NCBI GenBank assembly: GCA_964627605.1
Contig: CAZVGZ010000049.1
Span: 1-18,590 of the forward strand
Reading direction: 5' to 3'
Origin: CAZVGZ01 sp964627605
GTDB taxonomy: Bacteria > Latescibacterota > MWCZ01 > CAZVGZ01
DNA length: 18,590 nucleotides
Positions 7,479-15,548 of this stretch are shown here, piece by piece; the first letter of the stretch is position 1, and every line of letters begins with the position of its first letter. A program made the translations under genes and the position numbers. The notes under the pieces are model-generated. The model ran no database searches. It was not told where the DNA came from and was given only the letters and a program-made list of their open reading frames with translations.

Positions 7479-8696
7479 GTGTCGGTCTTACCCAAGATCG
7501 CCTGGAGGAACCTGTGGCGCAGCACGCGTCGGACGTGGCTAACCATCGCGTCGATGACTCTGGGCCTGGCGCTCACTGTGGTTATGCGGGGTATGCAGGA
7601 GGGCACGTACGCCCACTCCACGGACCACATGATTCACCTGTTGAGCGGCGATCTACAGATTCACCGAAACGGGTTCACTGACGACAAGAACCTCCGATAT
7701 GCCTTCGCAGTGGACGATGCTCTGCGGGAGCTGCTTGCTGAGCTACCGCAGGTGGCCGGATGGGCGCCCAGGGTGGTCGCTGACGGGCTGGTGAGCACCG
7801 AAGAGGCGACAAAAGGGATCCGTCTTTTGGGGATCGATCCACAAAAGGAATCGAGTGTCACAACGCTCAAGAACCGGGTCATAGAAGGGGATTGGCTCGA
7901 AACCGTGTCGGAGGGAGCGGTCCTCGGTAAAGGGCTCAAAGAGGCGCTTGATGCCCGGATCGGCGACTCGCTGGTGGTGATGGTTCAGGGTCGTTATGGT
8001 GGTCTGACTGGAGCGTTGATTCCGGTAGTGGGGATCTTGCGGACTGGATGGCCCGAAATCGACCGAACCACACTGTTTGTTCGATTGGAACAGGCTCAAA
8101 CTATGTTGAATCTTGACGATGCGATCCTTGAAATAGCGCTGCGGACGACCGATCTGAGGAAGGTGCCCGCCGTCGTAATATGGTTAAACCAAAACCTTTC
8201 GAGCCGTTGGGAGACCCATACCTGGAGCGAACTGCTCCCGGAGATCGAGCAGATGATTAGGTTCGACAGAGTGGGGGGACAGATATTCATCGCCATCCTA
8301 CTGCTGGTCGTTCTGTTCGGCGCCCTCAACACGGTGTTGATGAGCGTTGTCGAGCGCGCGAGAGAGCTTCGCATGATGCTGGCTGTGGGTATGACTCCAG
8401 GATCACTGGGCCGAATGGTCGCCATTGAAACCGGCATTATGCTATTGATTGGAATGGTCTTAGGGCACATTATCGCTGCGCCGATCAACCTGTACCTGGC
8501 AGCCAATCCGATCTACTTTACCGGCGAGACTGCCGCAATGATTGAGGAGATTGGTTGGGAACCGATGGTGACTTCACAATACACATGGTTGTTGGTTGGC
8601 AGTAGCACCCTGATGATGGCGGCTATCGGTCTAGTGGTGGTGCTGTGGCCTCTCAAGCGCATTTATCAGATCAGGACCATCAAGGAGCGGGAATAG
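7479..8696 (+). CDS. ABC transporter permease, LolC/LolE (FtsX/MacB) type, first copy
   Basis: A 405-aa inner-membrane permease. It has the four-helix FtsX layout: TM1 at about residues 18-38 after the AWRNLWRSTRR motif, a large periplasmic MacB-PCD-like domain (40-265) containing LLGIDPQKESSVTTL, then TM2-TM4 at about 268-290 (LFGALNTVLMSVVERARELR), 315-340 and 368-392. In Lol and MacB systems these permeases do not pump through the membrane; they take a substrate from the outer leaflet or periplasm using ATP hydrolysis by the LolD/MacB subunit. The start is GTG at 7479 with GAGAGGG about 10 nt upstream. It is a diverged paralogue of the next gene, so the pair probably forms a LolCE-like heterodimer. 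Confidence 0.9.
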   Translation: MSVLPKIAWRNLWRSTRRTWLTIASMTLGLALTVVMRGMQEGTYAHSTDHMIHLLSGDLQIHRNGFTDDKNLRYAFAVDDALRELLAELPQVAGWAPRVVADGLVSTEEATKGIRLLGIDPQKESSVTTLKNRVIEGDWLETVSEGAVLGKGLKEALDARIGDSLVVMVQGRYGGLTGALIPVVGILRTGWPEIDRTTLFVRLEQAQTMLNLDDAILEIALRTTDLRKVPAVVIWLNQNLSSRWETHTWSELLPEIEQMIRFDRVGGQIFIAILLLVVLFGALNTVLMSVVERARELRMMLAVGMTPGSLGRMVAIETGIMLLIGMVLGHIIAAPINLYLAANPIYFTGETAAMIEEIGWEPMVTSQYTWLLVGSSTLMMAAIGLVVVLWPLKRIYQIRTIKERE

Positions 8697-9919
8697 TGTC
8701 ACTGTTCCTTAGAATGGCGTGGCGCAATATCTGGCGCAACCCGCGCAGGTCTCTGATTCTCACCTCCTCGGTGGCGGTGGGGTACGCTGGTTTGGTCTTC
8801 TCGTTGGCGTTCATGGAGGGGATGAAAGAGGAGATGCTCGGAAACGCTGTAGACCACACAGGTCACCTCCAGGTCCACGCAAAAAACTACCAGCGCGAGC
8901 AGGTGTTGAAGCTGGGAATTGACGAATCTGAACCCGTAATTGAGGTAATCGAATCGGCGAGTGGTTTGGCTGGGCACTCATCGCGGGTAAAGGTTACCGG
9001 CTTGGTGAGCAGCGCCAAATCGTCGTCGGGTGCTATGGTGATTGGCATTGATCCAGAAAAAGAGGCGACGGTGACAACGCTCCATGAGAAACTGGTTGAG
9101 GGTCGCATGCCAGAGCGCAACGAGGGGAGAGCCATCGCAATCAGCAAGCGGCTGTCGGACAAGCTGCACGTAGGGTTGCGAGGCCGGGTGGTTATCATGG
9201 CTAACGCGCTTGATGGCGACATCGCGTCCCAGTCCTGTCGCGTCGTGGGGGTTTTTCACACAGGTTCAAAAGAGTTCGATCAGTCGATAGTTTTCGTTGG
9301 CCTCAAAGACCTCTCAGAACTTCTGCGGATGGATGGTAGGCTAAGCGAGATTGCGGTACGAATGGATAGCCGCGAAGACGTTCAAGATGCGATGGCCTAC
9401 CTCAGCGCGCGGTTAGACACAGAAGCTTTGGAGCTACTGACGTGGGAGGACTTGATGCCCGTGTTGATCTCCTTCATGGAAACATCAGATGCTATGACCT
9501 ATGGTTATTTCATTTTTATTTTCATAGCCGTGGCGTTTGGGATAGTCAACACGCTGCTCATGGCCGTGTTTGAGCGCACCAGAGAGTTTGGGATGCTGCA
9601 GGCGTTAGGTCTTCGGCCCAAACGAGTGTTTGGTCTGATAATAGTCGAAAGCGCATGGCTGGGGGTGGTGGGTGTGTTAATAGGATGTGCGATTAGCATC
9701 CTAGTTATCCAGGGGGCGTTTGGTGGCGAGATGGATCTGTCCTCAGTGTCCGAGAGCTTGGCGGTCATGGGCATGTCCAGTCGCGTACCGATGCCGTTCA
9801 CTTGGGACATTGTCGTGGGTCCGGGGATTGCGGTACTGATCATGGCAGCCTTGTCGGCAATTATTCCCGCCAGAAAGGCCGCGAAACTTCACCCGGCAGA
9901 GGCCGTAGCGTTCGTGTGA
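8696..9919 (+). CDS. ABC transporter permease, LolC/LolE (FtsX/MacB) type, second copy
   Basis: A 407-aa paralogue of the preceding permease. Shared landmarks are MAWRNIWRNPRRS at the N-terminus, VIGIDPEKEATVTTL in the periplasmic domain, and FGIVNTLLMAVFERTREFGM in TM2 and the following coupling loop. The C-terminus ends in the typical IIPARKAAKLHPAEAVAFV tail after TM4. The open frame extends back to 8645 inside the upstream gene. The real start is GTG at 8696, which overlaps the upstream TAG by one base and has a perfect AAGGAG 8 nt before it. It pairs with the first permease and the ATPase. Confidence 0.9.
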   Translation: MSLFLRMAWRNIWRNPRRSLILTSSVAVGYAGLVFSLAFMEGMKEEMLGNAVDHTGHLQVHAKNYQREQVLKLGIDESEPVIEVIESASGLAGHSSRVKVTGLVSSAKSSSGAMVIGIDPEKEATVTTLHEKLVEGRMPERNEGRAIAISKRLSDKLHVGLRGRVVIMANALDGDIASQSCRVVGVFHTGSKEFDQSIVFVGLKDLSELLRMDGRLSEIAVRMDSREDVQDAMAYLSARLDTEALELLTWEDLMPVLISFMETSDAMTYGYFIFIFIAVAFGIVNTLLMAVFERTREFGMLQALGLRPKRVFGLIIVESAWLGVVGVLIGCAISILVIQGAFGGEMDLSSVSESLAVMGMSSRVPMPFTWDIVVGPGIAVLIMAALSAIIPARKAAKLHPAEAVAFV

Positions 9920-9955
9920 TGAACGTGATAAAGGAGCGCACCAGCTACAGGTGAT

Positions 9956-10657
9956 ATGAAAATGCACATCGTAGACGTAAAAGGCGCTAAAAAGATATTT
10001 GGCGAGGGAGATGTTGCGGTCCACGCGCTGCGAGGCGTAAACTTCACCGCTGAAACAGGGGAGTTCGCTGCGCTGGCGGGCCCATCCGGCTCCGGGAAAA
10101 CCACATTGCTGAATATTATTGGAGGCCTTGACCAACCCACGGAGGGACGGATTGAGATTGCTGGCACAGATTTGGCGGACCTGTCTCGAAAAGCACTTGC
10201 CGATCTGAGGCTTCACAACATCAGTTTCGTCTTTCAGGAATTTAACCTGATCCCAGTCCTTACAGCACGGGAAAACATTGAGTTTGTTCTCTGCCTTCAG
10301 GGCGTTGGATCGGCAGAGCAAAAAGAGCGGATCGACCCACTGCTCGACGCTCTAGGGATTGAAGAGTTGGCTGACAGACGGCCTGGGAACATGAGTGGCG
10401 GTCAAAGGCAGAGAGTGGCGGTCGCCAGGGCGATCGCAGCAAAACCGGCTATCGTGTTGGCTGACGAACCCACCGCTAGCCTGGATACAGAGACGGCGAA
10501 CACTCTTTTGGACTTGATGGAACAGCTGAACCAGGAACACGGAACGACATTTTTCTTTTCCACCCATGACCCCCGCGTGATGGAACGCGCCCGCAGATTG
10601 GTCCGCATCCAGGATGGCCAAATAGCAGAAGACACAAGATCAGCCCCGGAATCCTGA
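9956..10657 (+). CDS. ABC transporter ATP-binding protein, LolD/MacB type
   Basis: A 233-aa cytoplasmic ATPase that drives the two permeases. All motifs are present: Walker A GPSGSGKTT (42-50), Q-loop Q94 in FQEFNL, signature MSGGQRQR (146-153; methionine replaces the usual leucine), Walker B IVLADEP (166-172), D-loop SLD (175-177) and switch histidine in STHD (H204). The length is usual for LolD. ATG at 9956 is possible, but AGGTGA at 9949-9954 is better placed for the second ATG at 9962 (MHIVDVKG). The AAGGAG at 9931-9936 is too far from either. The next gene begins one base after its stop. Confidence 0.92.
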   Translation: MKMHIVDVKGAKKIFGEGDVAVHALRGVNFTAETGEFAALAGPSGSGKTTLLNIIGGLDQPTEGRIEIAGTDLADLSRKALADLRLHNISFVFQEFNLIPVLTARENIEFVLCLQGVGSAEQKERIDPLLDALGIEELADRRPGNMSGGQRQRVAVARAIAAKPAIVLADEPTASLDTETANTLLDLMEQLNQEHGTTFFFSTHDPRVMERARRLVRIQDGQIAEDTRSAPES

Positions 10658-10658
10658 C

Positions 10659-11852
10659 GTGAAACCAGTGTGGCTGGTGTCTGCATGGTTGGTCGCCGCG
10701 AGTGCGAACAACGCTGTGGCCCAGTGGGAAGACGATTTGCACCCGTCTGGCTACTGGAAAATATTGGCGCTTGCTGCCGATAGCCCGAAAGGCGTGACGG
10801 CCCAGGCGTTGACGCTGGCGAACCCGACCTCTGAGCGGCACGATCCTCAACTGGATCTTTTTAACAGGCTGGTCGTGCGATGGCGCATTGGTCTGACAGG
10901 AGATCTGACTCTACTAGCTCAGATTGAAGCGGACGCTGACTTGGGCCACTCAGCCGAAAACCGATCGGTATTGTTCGCCGAGCCTAGAGGTTCGGCATCA
11001 TGGCTCGCTCTGGACGCTACACCAATCAAAAATCGTCATATCTGGGTGCGTTGCGCCATTAACCGCCTCTCATTGAAACGCTACCTGAGTTGGGGAACGA
11101 TCACATTGGGGCGGCAGCGCATGGCATGGGGCTCTGGGCGTGTGTGGAACCCGACGGACCTTTTCAACCCGCTTGATCCGGTGAGCATAGACCCAGGCGA
11201 GAAACGCGGCGCGGACGCTCTAATGATCGACCGGTCGTGGGGAATCGTAAGCGGTTTAACTTTTGCGGCGACGGGTGGCGATAGCGTGGAAGCTATGAGG
11301 GTGGCGGCCAGGTTCAGAGGCAAACGAAATACTTACGACTGGTTTCTAATGGGCGGGTATTTCGCAGATAAGTGGGTATTTGGTGCCGATATTTCCGGAT
11401 ACCTGGGCGATGCAGGGTTGCGGATGGAAGGCACGAACACAGATGACGGAGACGACCGGTCCGTCCAGCTGGTTCTATCATGCGATTACACCTTTGTATT
11501 TGGTGGTCGGACGCTGTACTTGCTGGAAGAAGCATTTACACATTCCGGGGGTGTGTGGGGAGCGCCGCAAACGTCCGATTGGGCAGCGGTGAGCACTGGT
11601 GATAGGTTGATGGTTGGACGGCTCTACAACCATGTGTCCGGGACATTGCAACTGAACCCACTCTGGTCAGCCGCACTAATCACCGTCACCAATCTAGGTG
11701 ACCGCAGTGTCTACGTCTCTCCGTCGCTCGCATGGGCGGTGACCCAGAATGCCGAATGGACTGCGGGCGGACAGATCGGGTTCGGCAGTGCAGAAACCGA
11801 GTATGGTCAGCTTTCTGGCACAGCCTACCTTCAAGCTCGGTGGTTTTTCTAG
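10659..11852 (+). CDS. Outer-membrane beta-barrel protein of the ABC/LolA-like operon
   Basis: A 397-aa protein with a Sec signal peptide: KP, then a hydrophobic stretch, then a cleavage site after A21 (NNAVA before QWEDD). The rest alternates in short amphipathic strands (LTLLAQIEADADLG, IWVRCAINRL, ALITVTNLG), and the last residue is phenylalanine in YLQARWFF, the usual signal for the BAM machinery. The stretch LGRQRMAWGSGRVWNPTDLF (about 147-166) recurs in DUF1302/alginate-export-like barrels. It is probably the outer-membrane end of the transport route, or the receiver of the cargo. The start is GTG at 10659, one base after the ATPase stop. The Shine-Dalgarno is weak, which fits coupling to the upstream gene. 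Confidence 0.8.
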   Translation: MKPVWLVSAWLVAASANNAVAQWEDDLHPSGYWKILALAADSPKGVTAQALTLANPTSERHDPQLDLFNRLVVRWRIGLTGDLTLLAQIEADADLGHSAENRSVLFAEPRGSASWLALDATPIKNRHIWVRCAINRLSLKRYLSWGTITLGRQRMAWGSGRVWNPTDLFNPLDPVSIDPGEKRGADALMIDRSWGIVSGLTFAATGGDSVEAMRVAARFRGKRNTYDWFLMGGYFADKWVFGADISGYLGDAGLRMEGTNTDDGDDRSVQLVLSCDYTFVFGGRTLYLLEEAFTHSGGVWGAPQTSDWAAVSTGDRLMVGRLYNHVSGTLQLNPLWSAALITVTNLGDRSVYVSPSLAWAVTQNAEWTAGGQIGFGSAETEYGQLSGTAYLQARWFF

Positions 11853-11901
11853 AGCCCAACCGGGCGCTTCTCAATGAGATGAGGCACTCAGTCGTTGGGC
11901 T
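11853..11901 (+). terminator. Possible 3' hairpin of the operon
   Basis: AGCCCAAC (11853-11860) pairs perfectly with GTTGGGCT (11894-11901) across a 33-nt loop, directly after the barrel-gene stop. No U-tract follows, so it could be a 3'-end stabiliser or Rho-assisted end rather than an intrinsic terminator. Confidence 0.35.
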
Positions 11902-11931
11902 ATCGACCGCCAGCGCCAGAGACAATAGCAT

Positions 11932-11947
11932 GGGGGGAGCTCCCCCC
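11932..11947. repeat. 16-bp GC palindrome
   Basis: GGGGGGAGCTCCCCCC is a perfect palindrome in the 256-bp gap between the operon and the hydrolase gene. It has no loop and no U-tract. It could be a cruciform, a short repeated element or a protein site; nothing else here identifies it. Confidence 0.5.
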
Positions 11948-12017
11948 GACCCCACACACTCACGATGGCCCAAAACTAACTTTCAAAGTGGACCGACTAT
12001 GAGGGGCAGGTCACAGC

Positions 12018-12031
12018 CAACCGTACGGTTG
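12018..12031. promoter_or_regulatory. Candidate operator upstream of the hydrolase gene
   Basis: CAACCGTACGGTTG is a perfect 14-bp palindrome, 78 bp before the hydrolase start. A weak promoter-like pair (TTGCGA at 12029 or TTGGAC at 12047 with poor -10 boxes) follows, so a regulator bound here could control the gene. No regulator gene adjoins it. Confidence 0.35.
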
Positions 12032-12108
12032 CGAAGCCCGATCCTTTTGGACTAACTTTATCAACGGTTCCATTCAAAAATCGCGTGTCGTAGCAAGGGA
12101 AATATGTA

Positions 12109-13158
12109 ATGCCTTTGCCTGCACACCTGCCTGACCTATTGGTCCATGACGATGGTGAAACGGTTGATTCACCGGAAGAGTGGTCTGTACGGCGGGCGCA
12201 GATATTGGACGCGATCTCTTCGATTATTGGAGTCCCGCCGTCGAATGACATCGCTCTCGACGCGCAGACCCACAGCGCGCAGCGGTGCGACAACTACCAG
12301 AGATTGAGGGTCAGTTTTCAGACAGAGGACGATGAGCGTGTTCCCGCGTGGCTGTTAGTGCCACACGAGTGGGATGAGCCAGGGCCTGCGGTACTCTGCC
12401 TGCATCAGACCGTCGATTGCGGCAAAGATGAACCGGTTGGGTTGGGCGACTCGGTACAGCTAGCCTACGCCCACGAACTAGCCAGCACCGGCTACGTAAC
12501 CCTTGCTCCTGACCATCTGTGCGCAGGCGAGAGGATTAAAGAGGGGCTCGATCCATACGACACCTCAAAGTTTTATGAGAAACATCCAGACTGGTCGGCG
12601 GTTGGAAAAGCTGTGTGGGACGGATCGCGTGCGCTGGACTACATGCACACGTTGACCGGCCTGATCAACAGTGAGGCGATCGGCTGCATCGGACACTCGC
12701 TGGGTGGTCACTCAGCGGTGTTCTTGTCAGCGATGGACAACCGTATCGCTGCTACTGTCAGCAACTGCGGCCTGACCACTTTTCAGGACGACCCCAACCG
12801 GCTAAACTGGGCGCGGGACTCGTGGTATCGCTATATGCCGCGATTGCGCCCCTATTTTGAGGATGGTGCGCGAGCGCCGTTCGACATGCACGATCTGGCT
12901 GCCCTGGTAGCACCGAGACCCCTGCTCAACATTTCAGCCCTCAACGATAAGTGCTTCGCAGATACCGAAGCGCTCGCCGACCTTGGTGTTCAAGTCCATA
13001 GAGTCTATCGGTTGCTCGATGCGGCAGAGGGGTTTTCCAACCATCTGCACGGTATGGGACACGGCTTCCCCAATGAGCTGAGGGGCTACGCCTACGGATG
13101 GCTGGACCGGTGGCTTAAGGATGACGACGTATGGCCGCTTCGCGATGGCGAGGCGTAG
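12109..13158 (+). CDS. Alpha/beta hydrolase (acetyl-xylan esterase / dienelactone-hydrolase-like)
   Basis: A 349-aa serine hydrolase. A helical lead (1-60) is followed by the alpha/beta core: PAVLCLHQT (93-101) forms the oxyanion-side loop, GHSLGG (195-200) carries the nucleophile Ser197, APRPLLNISALND gives the likely acid Asp280, and HGMGHGF gives the likely His318. All three catalytic residues are present in the right order. Related proteins act as esterases on acetylated sugars or as peptidase-like hydrolases; the substrate is not readable here. No signal peptide is present, so it is probably cytoplasmic. ATG at 12109 has AAGGGA about 8 nt upstream. It stands alone, after the ABC operon and before the broken AhpD-like gene. 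Confidence 0.85.
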   Translation: MPLPAHLPDLLVHDDGETVDSPEEWSVRRAQILDAISSIIGVPPSNDIALDAQTHSAQRCDNYQRLRVSFQTEDDERVPAWLLVPHEWDEPGPAVLCLHQTVDCGKDEPVGLGDSVQLAYAHELASTGYVTLAPDHLCAGERIKEGLDPYDTSKFYEKHPDWSAVGKAVWDGSRALDYMHTLTGLINSEAIGCIGHSLGGHSAVFLSAMDNRIAATVSNCGLTTFQDDPNRLNWARDSWYRYMPRLRPYFEDGARAPFDMHDLAALVAPRPLLNISALNDKCFADTEALADLGVQVHRVYRLLDAAEGFSNHLHGMGHGFPNELRGYAYGWLDRWLKDDDVWPLRDGEA

Positions 13159-13310
13159 TGGGTCAGATGCGCAGTGGTGAAAGAAGGCTCGTGATTGATT
13201 GTTGTAGAGCGTCGATAGCTGCCCTAAAATCCGCTTAAGAGCACCCGTTTCAGCACCCCAGCTTGAAAGCCATCTAATACAGCCCGCCGTTGGAGACGAG
13301 GACGATTCAG

Positions 13311-13834
13311 ATGCCCCATATACCGCTGTCGGACAACCTGCCAGGGATTGTCGGCCTGTTTGAGTTTCGCCCTGAGACCGCACAACCCCTTTTGGAGCAG
13401 TTTGCGGTACTGCTGGGTGATGAATCGACTCTGAGTCCCGGCGAAAGGGAGATAATCGCGGAGTTCGTCTCCTCACTGAACGAGTGCGAATTCTGCGCCA
13501 ACACCCACAGCTGGATAGCCGCGCACCATCACGACGGTGATATGGAGCCCATTGAGGCTGTCAAAAGAGATTTTGATTCTGCACCTATCTCGAGCAAACT
13601 AAAGAAACTGCGCAACATCGCAAGTAAGGGTCGAAGCGTTACAGAAGCGGATGTGATGGCGGCGCGGGGGAAAACGCGACCGATCTGAAGATTCACTACA
13701 CCGTGCTCATCGCCGCTGCTTTTTGCATGTACAACCGGTATGTAGATGGCTTGGCAGCTTGGACTCCTGATGACCCTGAGCTGTGCAACAGCCGCGCGAA
13801 GAGGCGCGTCGAACGAGGCTACCGGGACCTTTAG
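13311..13834 (+). pseudogene. AhpD-like / carboxymuconolactone decarboxylase-family protein, frameshifted
   Basis: The first frame, from ATG 13311 (GAGG 9 nt upstream; the TTG at 13290 is not needed), gives MPHIPLSDNLPGIVGLFEF and the redox motif ECEFCANTH, typical of peroxidase-related AhpD proteins. At the G5A4 run (about 13666-13674) it shifts and stops at 13688. The -1 frame continues the family exactly: NATDLKIHYTVLIAAAFCMY, then NRYVDGLAAWTPDDPEL, ending at TAG 13832-13834. One added base in the run would restore a full gene of about 174 codons. The lost part carries the conserved hydrophobic helix of the fold. Either this is a real one-base deletion or an uncorrected homopolymer error. 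Programmed -1 slippage is possible (GGG re-pairs on GGG) but less likely. Confidence 0.85.
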
Positions 13835-13884
13835 ACTTAATTCGGGCGTCATAGCCATTCCAAGCGCGAACTTTTCTCCATTCG

Positions 13885-13923
13885 TGCGGTCAAACCCCCT
13901 GACCGCAGAACCTCGGATTTTTT
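13885..13923 (+). terminator. Hairpin with trailing T run after the AhpD-like gene
   Basis: TGCGGTCA (13885-13892) and TGACCGCA (13900-13907) form a perfect 8-bp stem with a 7-nt loop. Six Ts follow at 13918-13923, 10 nt after the stem, which is far for an intrinsic terminator. It separates the AhpD-like gene from the REC-PglZ gene. Confidence 0.45.
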
Positions 13924-13973
13924 CAGTGAGGCATTGTGCTGATCTCCAACGGAACTGACATAGAGGATAAGCG

Positions 13974-15548
13974 ATGAGCCCTACCACTCCAGAGATGCGC
14001 CAAGTGTTGTGGGCCGACGATGAGATTGATCTGCTGCGGTCGCAGATTATCTATCTGGGCGAGCACGGCTACGAAGTCACGTCGGTCACCAACGGCGAAG
14101 ATGCCATCACATTGGTTGCCGAACGGGATTTTGACCTTGTGCTTTTGGATGAGATGATGCCAGGGCGTGATGGTCTGTCCACCATGGACGAGCTCAAGGC
14201 GATGCGGCCCGACTTGCCGGTGATAATGGTGACCAAGAGCGAAGAAGAGAATCTGATGAATGAAGCGATCGGTAAGCGGATTGATGACTATCTGGTCAAA
14301 CCGATCAAACCGTCGCAGATAATCAGTGCGGCAAAACGGGTCTTGGATGGCCGTGCGATTCAGGGCGAGATCGCCGTGCGGGACTACGTAACCGAGTTCA
14401 ACGAAATTTCGGCGATGATCCCTGACGCTGGTTGGAAGGAGTGGATCGATATCCACGCCCGCCTCTCTGAGTGGGACTTGGAGATCTCCCGGCTCGCCGA
14501 TCAGGGCATCATCCAGATGCATCACGATCAACGTAAGGCCTGCAACGCCGCATTCGGGCGATATGTGGCGATAAACTATCCCAACTGGGTGACCGACCGC
14601 AACAGCGGCCCCATCCTTTCGCCAGACGTGTTTAGCCGCTTTGTAGCCCCGCATCTCAAAGAAGGGCGGCAGGTCTACTACATAGTGGTTGACTGCCTTC
14701 GTCTGGATCATTGGCTCGCTATTGAGCCACTCATCAGCGAGTTCCTCAACGTCCGCCACGAATACTATCTGGGCATCCTCCCTTCAGCTACACCATTCGC
14801 TCGAAACGCTCTTTTCAGCGGGCAGTTCCCTAAGGAGATGGCTGAGTTTTACACCGAGCTGTGGGAGGCGGGATCGGATGACGAAGCCAGCCTTAATCGC
14901 TACGAACACGAGATGATGAACGGCCAGCTCGACCGAATGGGCTTGAGGTTCTCGACTCCAACGAAGCACTCAAAACTCCTATCCTCAGAAGGCGCTCAGA
15001 ACCTTCTTAAACGGATGGGTTCATTTTCTGGGATACCGTTGGTGGCGCTGGTCTTTAATTTCATCGATCAGTTGGCCCACGGGAGAAGCGAATCAGACAT
15101 ACTGCGGGAGATTACTCCCGATGAGGCGGCGTTTCGCTCACTGACACGGTCGTGGTTCGAGCATTCTGCGCTGATGGGGATATTGAGGCAGATCGCTCGT
15201 ACCGACGCGGTGGTGGTGTTTACGACTGACCACGGCAGCGTATTGGGAACCAGGGGCACTCTGGCCAGAGGCAACCGCGATACCAGCAGCAGTCTGCGTT
15301 ACAAATTTGGTACAAACCTCTACTGCGACGACAAGGACGCAGTGTTTATCCGCGATCCAGAGGTGTGGGGACTTCCCCGCGCGACCCCTAGTACCAACTG
15401 CATAATAGCCAAAGAGGACACCTACTTCGTCTACCCAACGCGCTTTAACGAGTTTGACCGCCAGTACCGCAACAGCTTTCAGCACGGTGGGATCTCATTA
15501 GAAGAGATGGTGCTTCCTGTGGTCACGATGCGGTCCAAACGCGGATGA
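13974..15548 (+). CDS. porX: PorX-like response regulator with C-terminal PglZ domain
   Basis: A 524-aa two-domain protein. Residues 8-125 are a receiver domain with acidic D15-D16, phospho-acceptor D59 (LLDEMMPGRDG), T87 and K109 (VKPIKP), all conserved. A helical linker follows, and about 230-515 is a PglZ domain of the alkaline-phosphatase superfamily: YYIVVDCLRLDHW (D240), ILPSATPFARN (T273 as likely nucleophile), FTTDHGS and FQHGGIS (H504), which fit the metal-binding set. In Bacteroidetes, PorX controls the type IX secretion system and its PglZ domain cleaves cyclic oligonucleotide and nucleotide substrates. No kinase or type IX secretion gene is in view, so the role here is open. GAGGA lies 7 nt before ATG 13974. 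It overlaps tsaE by 4 bp. Confidence 0.85.
   Translation: MSPTTPEMRQVLWADDEIDLLRSQIIYLGEHGYEVTSVTNGEDAITLVAERDFDLVLLDEMMPGRDGLSTMDELKAMRPDLPVIMVTKSEEENLMNEAIGKRIDDYLVKPIKPSQIISAAKRVLDGRAIQGEIAVRDYVTEFNEISAMIPDAGWKEWIDIHARLSEWDLEISRLADQGIIQMHHDQRKACNAAFGRYVAINYPNWVTDRNSGPILSPDVFSRFVAPHLKEGRQVYYIVVDCLRLDHWLAIEPLISEFLNVRHEYYLGILPSATPFARNALFSGQFPKEMAEFYTELWEAGSDDEASLNRYEHEMMNGQLDRMGLRFSTPTKHSKLLSSEGAQNLLKRMGSFSGIPLVALVFNFIDQLAHGRSESDILREITPDEAAFRSLTRSWFEHSALMGILRQIARTDAVVVFTTDHGSVLGTRGTLARGNRDTSSSLRYKFGTNLYCDDKDAVFIRDPEVWGLPRATPSTNCIIAKEDTYFVYPTRFNEFDRQYRNSFQHGGISLEEMVLPVVTMRSKRG

Noticed and set aside
8645..8695. 17-residue N-terminal extension of the second permease
   Set aside because: It lies inside the upstream permease; the GTG at 8696 has an AAGGAG at ideal spacing and gives the normal FtsX start.
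13666..13674. Programmed -1 frameshift site in the AhpD-like gene
   Set aside because: The run is not a canonical X XXY YYZ heptamer, no clear downstream pseudoknot was seen, and the family is normally a single frame; an indel is simpler.
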